64,000 bases of DNA from the NCBI RefSeq assembly GCF_963678635.1, contig NC_087068.1, positions 2,792,001 to 2,856,000 on the forward strand, given 5' to 3'. Shown in pieces: positions 58,561-64,000 of this stretch (its first letter is position 1; each line of letters begins with the position of its first letter). Both the position numbers and the translations under genes were made by a program. This DNA is from Symsagittifera roscoffensis. Taxonomy: Eukaryota > Xenacoelomorpha > Acoela > Convolutidae. A model generated the notes under the pieces. It was not told the DNA's origin. It searched no databases and worked only from the letters and a program-made list of their open reading frames with translations.

Positions 58561-59215
58561 TTCCCCAATTTAACAATTTTATTGAGTTGTCTAAGTTTAC
58601 AAGCGCCGGAGGTGCGTTGCATGGTAGTTTTTTTTCTAAACTGTTTTTGTTCTAACTGCTTCTAGCCTATTTGGGGTAGAACGAAAATAGTAAACCCAAA
58701 TCGAGAAATCTTTCTGCGCGTCCGGAGGAGCAGTGTTAACAAGCTTGCATGAGATAATTGCCCGTGTCTTTGCAAACGAATTTTTAAAATTCTCTATGTC
58801 AATCAAAACCGACCTCTCCCATTTCGTGCATTTTGTCCAATAAGACCGTTAATTCTTTGAAACAGCCAATTCTCCCACCAAACTGCTCCAACTAAAAATT
58901 CGTTTCTGCCATGCATTGCTGGTCGAAAGTCACATTTTGTTTTCTCAGTTCCCCCAGAATGGACTTTTTTTGGAGTTCAGGCTCTTTTTTCATGTTCCGA
59001 AAAGTCTGTAAAAAACCTAAAAGAGCTTGTAATTGAGTTTTTTGAATTTGTTAAAGCAATTTTTTGTTTTTGATTGTTCGATTCATTTCTACCTAATCAT
59101 AGTTATTCCATTTTGTTTTATAAATGGTGCGACGCTGTGCTTCGCCTCTATGTCAAAAATCATTTCTACTCAGGAGATGTGCAAGGTTTTTATTGCCATT
59201 CTTGCCGCTCGCAGT
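58561..59215. other. Sequence between LINE fragment and duplicated unit
   Basis: No gene recognised. CTGGTCGAAAGTCACAT at 58919-58935 is the inverse of ATGTGACTTTCGACCAG at 59900-59916, so part of this belongs with the duplicated unit. Confidence 0.5.
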
Positions 59216-60590
59216 TTTGTGACATTCGTTCAGAATGTACGAAAATGCAATTTTGTATTCGTATTTGCTGACCTGGAAGATTAACGATTTTAGCAGATTA
59301 GCGACATTATTTGAACGATTAGACGAATCGTGAAGGTCAGAATATTCTGAAAAATTTAATTTTCAAGAATTCAAATTGAGACGCCACACTTCCGAGAAAT
59401 GATTGAAACGGCCATTTTGGAGAAAACCGAGAGAAAAAACAGAACAACAATAGTTGCGGTAAAAACAACTACGAAATAAATAACGACACATAACTTGAAA
59501 TTGTCAGAAACCGCTCCGAGTTGTAACGATTGTGTCGCTACAATCGTTACTGAGCAATTCACGCGAACGGGGAAGGGTGTTGGGACGGTGTGCCCAGCCT
59601 TCCGGAAGGAAATAAGAGCGTTATATCCCCGGATTCCAGAATCCGGGGGGGGGTCGGGGCCCAGAACTCAAACTGTTTTATACGAACTTTTAGCTTCCTC
59701 GTCATGTCCTGAATTGAACTCAATTAACATCTCGATTCCTTTTCAGATAATGATAAGATAGGAGTTGAGGAAAAAGACATCAAAACCGACCTCTGTCTTC
59801 GATGGAATTGATGGTTTTTATCTACTGAACAAAAACAATAGTAAAATAATAAATATCCCTTAGCAGATTTTAGGAGTCTCGGGATACTGAGACCCAGCCA
59901 TGTGACTTTCGACCAGAATGGACAAAAATGAAATTTCAAAATGGTAGCCGCTGACCTGGAGAGCTGACTGTTTTAGAAGATTAGCAGTGTTATTTAGACG
60001 ATTAGGCGAATCGTGAAGGTCAGAAGATTCTGGAATTTTTCAATTTTTTAAATTCGATTTGTGAAGTCACACTTCCGAAAAACGTCGAAACGGCCAATTT
60101 AGAAGAAAATCAGAGACAAAACACAACAAAAACGATAGTTGCGATACAAACAACGACGAGAAATAGAAAAATACAACTGGAAATTATCTGAGACCGCTCC
60201 GAGTTGTAAAGATTGTGTCGCTATAATCGTTACAGAGCTATTCACGCCAACGGTGAAGGGTGTTGGGACGGTGTGTCCAGCCTTCCGGAGAGGAAATAAA
60301 GACGTTATTTCCCCGGATTCAAGAATTCGGAGGGGTCTTGAGACTGAATTCAAGCTATTTTATACGAAACTTTAGCTTCCTGGTCATGCCCTGAATTGAA
60401 TTTAATTAACATCTTGGTTCATTTTCAGATAATGAGAAGCTAGGAGTTGAGGGAAAGGGTTGATCCATCTTCGATGGAGATGATGGTTTTTATCTACTGA
60501 ACAAAAACAATAGTAATATAAAAACAATAGTATTAGCCCTGTTTTTAGGAGTGACCTCGTGGTCTGGGGATACTAAGACCCAGTCATGAG
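59216..60590. repeat. 683-bp direct duplication
   Basis: Two diverged copies lie head to tail with a period of 683 bases. Matching landmarks include GACCTGGA (59270, 59953), CGAATCGTGAAGGTCAGAA, GAGACCGCTCCGAGTTGTAA, GTGTTGGGACGGTGTG, TTATCTACTGAACAAAAACAATAGTA and GGGATACT(G/A)AGACCCAG. Both copies keep a frame encoding KLSETAPSC(N/K)DCVA and GVGTVCPAFR, but each has indels elsewhere and I do not recognise a protein. It may be part of an unknown transposable element. Confidence 0.7.
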
Positions 60591-60817
60591 CTCACTAATT
60601 TTGCATGTTATAAGTTAATTTGAGCGTTCTGGTCGAAGCCGGAGAACAGTAACGTTTTTGTCGACCCGATGTTAGGAAAACCACCAAAAGAACTGGCTTT
60701 GGCAGAGACGGTGAAAAGCATGTAGAGCAGTGTTTAGCCTCTGGCCAGTCGTTTTAGAACCTAGCTTTATTTTCCGTCGATATGTACTTCCGGGCGAATG
60801 TTACACTTAATTTCCAA
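60591..60817. other. Intergenic sequence, nothing recognised
   Basis: No supported feature. Confidence 0.5.
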
Positions 60818-61070
60818 TCTACACCCCTCTGTACTGCGCCTCTCGCCCTTTCTAGTTTGACTTCAACGTTTTTCTCATCTGTCCTTGCCTTGTTTATCTC
60901 TGTTCTTAAAACTTTTGTCTGAAAACTGTGTACCACTTGGTTCAAAAACACCCCATTTTCCGGTACCCTGGACCTCAAAAATCAAGTATAATGTCGTTTT
61001 CTAGACAAACTCTCAAAAATTTAACACGTTGGTGACAGTTGATAAATTAAATATATATGGACGCGCAATA
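60818..61070 (-). pseudogene. Penelope-like element copy 3, inverted 5' fragment
   Basis: On the minus strand this encodes RVPENGVFLNQ, HSFQTKVLRTEINKARTDEK and NVEVKLERARGAVQRG. It matches the plus-strand copy 4 at 62370-62630 at both DNA and protein level, including the untranslated AACGACATTAT and TTTGAGGT-CCAGGGTACC. The protein segment is charged and probably helical. Only this 5' piece is present, in opposite orientation to its neighbours. Confidence 0.85.
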
Positions 61071-61596
61071 TGGAGGCTATAGTTCCAGAATCGAAAATTT
61101 CTGGCTAAAACAAAAAATTTTGAAATAACTTACATGTTAGCATGAAAATTAGTGACAAAACGAAATTGTAAAAACAAAAAAGGTGATAACTCTCAGAAAT
61201 TTGTGTGACAAAATGTTAAAAATTGTCACATAATAGTTGTTACAAAATTTCAGTAATATTTGTAAAGTTTTGATTGGTTGAATTTTTTTAAATTTTGAAA
61301 TAATGATGTGTATGACACTTTTTATGATCTTTGATCATTTTGTACAGATAGTTCAGAATTTTTAAAACTTGAAGATGCCTAAAAAATGTGCAAAAACGTG
61401 TGTTTGAATTTACGTGTGTTTGAAAATTTTGAAACCCAACGGCGTTGAGCAAATTCTCAATTGCAGTCTCTCCTACAAGGAGACGTAATTTAAATTTTTT
61501 TCTTTCTCTTGTTTTCGTGGAGAAATCTTTTTAGAGGAAAAATCTTTTCATATTTTACCATGTTAGAATTGGAATGGCCTACCTTATAGCGGCTAG
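61071..61596. other. Sequence between inverted PLE copies
   Basis: AT-rich, no gene recognised; it may include the 5' untranslated part of copy 4. Confidence 0.5.
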
Positions 61597-62218
61597 TTCC
61601 CTCTACCACAGTCTGGAACAACTTACAAGCCGGAAAAAGAACAAGTTCTGCCCAAACTTTTGGCTATTCCGGGTTTGTCTTTAAACCCGATCACCTTGAA
61701 CCCATAGAAGAACCTCGCAAGCCTAAACTGCAGGGCACCTCTAGCAGAAAAACGTCAAGTGGTGGTGTGGCACGACATCATCAATAATTCTATCAACAGC
61801 CACCGCACGAACAACTACAGAGCTTGCACTGCAGAGGCATTGACAGAAAACCTGAAGACATTGACAAATATCAGCCCAATTGTATACTGTCAGAGAAATG
61901 GTACAGCAAGATATCAGGAACCAGCTGATCAGCTCGGGTATTCATGTCTTTCCTATTACGAAGTGTCTCATTTCAAAGAGGAAGAGAAGAACGGAGCTGG
62001 TCAACGAATATCAGGCACTGCATCAGGACGTCCAGCTGGAGCTAAAGTCTTTGCGGATTGTGTTCGAACACCAAGACAATCTGCCAGCTGTTTTGTCCAA
62101 GCTTCGTTCAAACACGAAAAAGAAATCTCAATCGAGAAGGAGGGCGGAGAAAAGAAAACGGGTGAACAGAGGTGAGGAAACTGTTGGTCCGACTGACGAG
62201 GAGGCTTCAACGGAGAGG
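61597..62218 (+). pseudogene. Penelope-like element copy 4, N-terminal domain
   Basis: A coding stretch upstream of the RT. After LLAIPGLSLNPITLNP and a stop it reads VVVWHDIINNSINSHRTNNY, ALTENLKTLTNIS and IVYCQRNGT. One frameshift later (near 61900) it reads LISSGIHVFPITKCLISKR, ELVNEYQALHQDVQLELKSL, RIVFEHQDNLPAV and a basic tail (KKKSQSRRRAEKRKR). The alternation of beta-like and alpha-like segments suggests a folded domain of about 120 residues, which I cannot assign to a named family. It ends at a consensus donor-like GTGAGT (62219), so an intron to about 62468 is possible; PLEs are known to retain introns. The frame across that intron does not match exactly, so this is uncertain. Confidence 0.55.
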
Positions 62219-62468
62219 GTGAGTTAAACTTGTGTTATTTGTGTTGCTTTGTGTCTTGTGAGGTTTGTTCCTCGTGGCCTGCAAACCAATGAGCACAGTT
62301 GTACTCCCACCTCCAATCTTGATTTGGACTTTAAGAAACAACTTCACTTGGAAATTAGTCCGTGATTATGCATCCATATATGTTAAATTTATCAACTGTC
62401 ACCAACATGTTAAATTTTTGATAGTTTGTCTAGAAAACGACATTATTCCTGATATTTTGAGGTTCAGG

Positions 62469-63152
62469 GTACCGGAAAATGGGGTGTTTTCGAACCAAGC
62501 GGCACATAGTTTTCAGACAAAACTTTTAAGAACGGAGATAAACAAGGCAAGGACAGATAAGAAAAACGTTGAAGTCAAACTAGAAAGGGCGAGAGGCGCA
62601 GTACAGAGGGGTGGAGATGAGAAGTTTTGGCCTTCGGTACTTAAGTACTTAAGTCTTAGGGGACAAAGACAAACAACAACAGCCAAAGAGACCCATCAGA
62701 AGAAGCTAATGAAACTATCGGAAAGGCAAGACCGACCTCTAGGGAAGCAAGGTGAGGGTTCGGTAAGGGCTCTTGATGATGTTGAATTACCAAATTGTGT
62801 CCAACAAGTGTTGGCATTAGGGCCGAAACATCTCGTCAGGGATAAATTTAACGAGACACACTTTCTCGCCGACATTGACATCTTTCTATCGGATCTCAAA
62901 AATAGTAAATTCCCCGGGGATGCCCTTTGTGAGATCGAAGCTGTGGCAAAAGCCTATGCTAAAAAGGTAAAACAAACACCATCTGACAAAGGCGTTGAGA
63001 AGACTCGAAAGTATCTGAAGAGTAATGGATTAGTTGCGGTACCGTATGACAAAGCCGTTGGTTTTTGTGTAATGAGGAAGGAAACCTACGAGAAAAAGTT
63101 GTCGGAGACATTAGATTCAAATCAATTCAGCAAAAGTAAAAGGAACAAGTGA
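62469..63152 (+). pseudogene. Penelope-like element copy 4, RT N-terminal region
   Basis: Open frame from about 62265 to a stop at 63150. Conserved parts begin at RVPENGVFSNQAAHSFQ (62465), then NKARTDKKNVEVKLERARGA. Next come LPNCVQQVLALGPKHLVRDK, FNETHFLADIDIFLSDLK and EIEAVAKAYAKKVKQTPSDK. Last is NGLVAVPYDKAVGFCVMRKE, the PLE version of the RT finger motif with its buried Asp-Lys. The frame continues after a one-base shift at about 63150 (SDAIVLKIERYINKELLAM), so this copy needs a frameshift to continue into the RT core. Copy 1 and copy 2 have the same order. Confidence 0.8.
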
Positions 63153-64000
63153 TGCAATTGTTTTGAAGATAGAAAGATACATCAATAAGGAGTTGTTAGC
63201 TATGATGAAAAAAGACGAAATAAGTGAGAATCTCTACACAAAGATGAGGTCTACTGGGGGCAGCCCGCCAGGCTTTATGGGTTGGCGAAAGTGCATAAAG
63301 TGAATACCCCATTAACACCGGTTCTCTCCTTGCCTGGTAGCTCTTATTATAACTTGAACAAGGTTCTTGCAAAATTTTTCGAGAAAATTGAGGGCGCAAA
63401 CATCGACACAAACTCACTAGATGCGAGAGAAATCTTAGAGAGCACTAATCATGAGCCCAATGAAAATTTGATAACTCTAGATGTGAAGAGTTTGTATACA
63501 AATGTTCCACTGAAAGAAGCAATAGATATAGCTGTGAGAAAAATGTATAAGCAAGATGAACCACCATCAATTGCTAGGAAAACCATGAAGAGACTGTTGA
63601 ACATGGCTGTTAGTCAAGTCCATTTCAAGTGCAATGAAACATGGTACGTTCAGAAAGATGGTTTGGCAATGGGGGCATCTCTTGCCGTTATTTTAGCAAA
63701 TCTTTGGCTGAAGCAGTACGAAACTGCACTCTCGAGGGATATACCCGAAATGTTTTTGCCCGAGAAAGATCTCAACGGAATATGTCCCGACTGCAATAAG
63801 AAAGTCACGTACAGGTCGAAAGGTGTAGAATGTGAATGCTGTTTGAACTGGTATCACGTAAAATGCGGTGATATATTAGATAATGAGTATCCAAATATAA
63901 GTGAAACCGTCTGGTACTGTAGAAAATGCATCGCAATAAGAGAGAAAATAAGTCAGTGCAGCAAGCTAAGTTATTTCTCTGTTTCGTTGACGATATAGTG
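63150..64000 (+). pseudogene. Penelope-like element copy 4, RT core with inserted PHD finger (runs off window)
   Basis: After STGGSPP and a one-base shift near 63275, the frame reads GLAKVHKVNTPLTPVLSLPG, IEGANIDTNSLDAREI and LITLDVKSLYTNVPLKEAID (first catalytic Asp). Further on are KDGLAMGASLAVILANLWL (63654-63710), the zinc finger (63783-63929), and, after a third frame change near 63960, LFLCFVDDIV (63971-64000), the catalytic Asp pair. KVHK, the PGS block, LDVKSLYTNVP, AMGASL and FVDD are PLE signatures. The thumb and any endonuclease lie beyond the window. Three frame changes suggest a decayed copy, though consensus errors in AT runs cannot be excluded. Confidence 0.88.
63783..63929 (+). 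other. PHD-type Cys4-His-Cys3 finger inside the RT
   Basis: Zinc ligands in order: CPDC, then CECC (C-x2-C) 15 residues later, CLNWYH with His four residues after the last Cys, HVKC, and WYCRKC with Trp two before the Cys pair. This is the full spacing of a PHD finger, including the conserved Trp. In chromatin proteins PHD fingers read histone H3 tails; inside an RT it could guide target choice or bind nucleic acid (inference). It is in frame with the preceding AMGASL block. Confidence 0.85.

Overview
This window is AT-rich, repeat-dominated nuclear DNA from an animal, most likely an invertebrate. The evidence is a 20-kb satellite array, spliced coding exons with GT/AG borders, a Ty3/Gypsy-type LTR retrotransposon, several Penelope-like element (PLE) copies and a LINE tail. 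I cannot name the phylum from sequence alone. Single-copy coding content is very low: one acidic low-complexity protein gene is well supported and three other exon candidates are tentative.

Layout. 1-20355: satellite array of ~132/133-bp monomers. At its left edge the monomers are packaged with a ~0.95-kb non-satellite spacer into a ~2.2-kb unit repeated head to tail about 2.5 times. 20356-33250: intergenic DNA with a 200-base assembly gap, small inverted-repeat elements, a pair of inverted ~0.45-kb repeats 3.8 kb apart, a palindromic element and a 458-bp unit present three times in tandem. 33255-34949: 3' part of a gene for an acidic, intrinsically disordered repeat protein. 35-42.3 kb: small elements, a diverged dispersed repeat and a possible minus-strand gene end with very short introns near 40.3-40.6 kb. 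42308-49096: a structurally complete Ty3/Gypsy LTR retrotransposon (244-bp LTRs, 5-bp target duplication GTATA, primer site, polypurine tract) whose coding regions are broken and whose protease, RT and integrase active sites are altered. 49842-51102: an element with 21-bp terminal inverted repeats, a 42-bp minisatellite and an exon-like segment.

53.2-64 kb: a nest of decayed PLE copies, mostly on the plus strand, with one inverted fragment, an unidentified 1.2-kb insertion, a minus-strand LINE fragment and a 683-bp direct duplication. The last PLE copy runs off the window end. Its RT carries a canonical Cys4-His-Cys3 PHD-type zinc finger between the AMGASL block and the FVDD catalytic block. 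A decayed copy 9 kb upstream keeps the C-terminal part of the same insertion, so the insertion appears to belong to the family. This is the most interesting signal in the window.

The genes here do not form a pathway. The selfish elements account for most of the recognisable coding sequence, and nearly all copies show stops or frameshifts.
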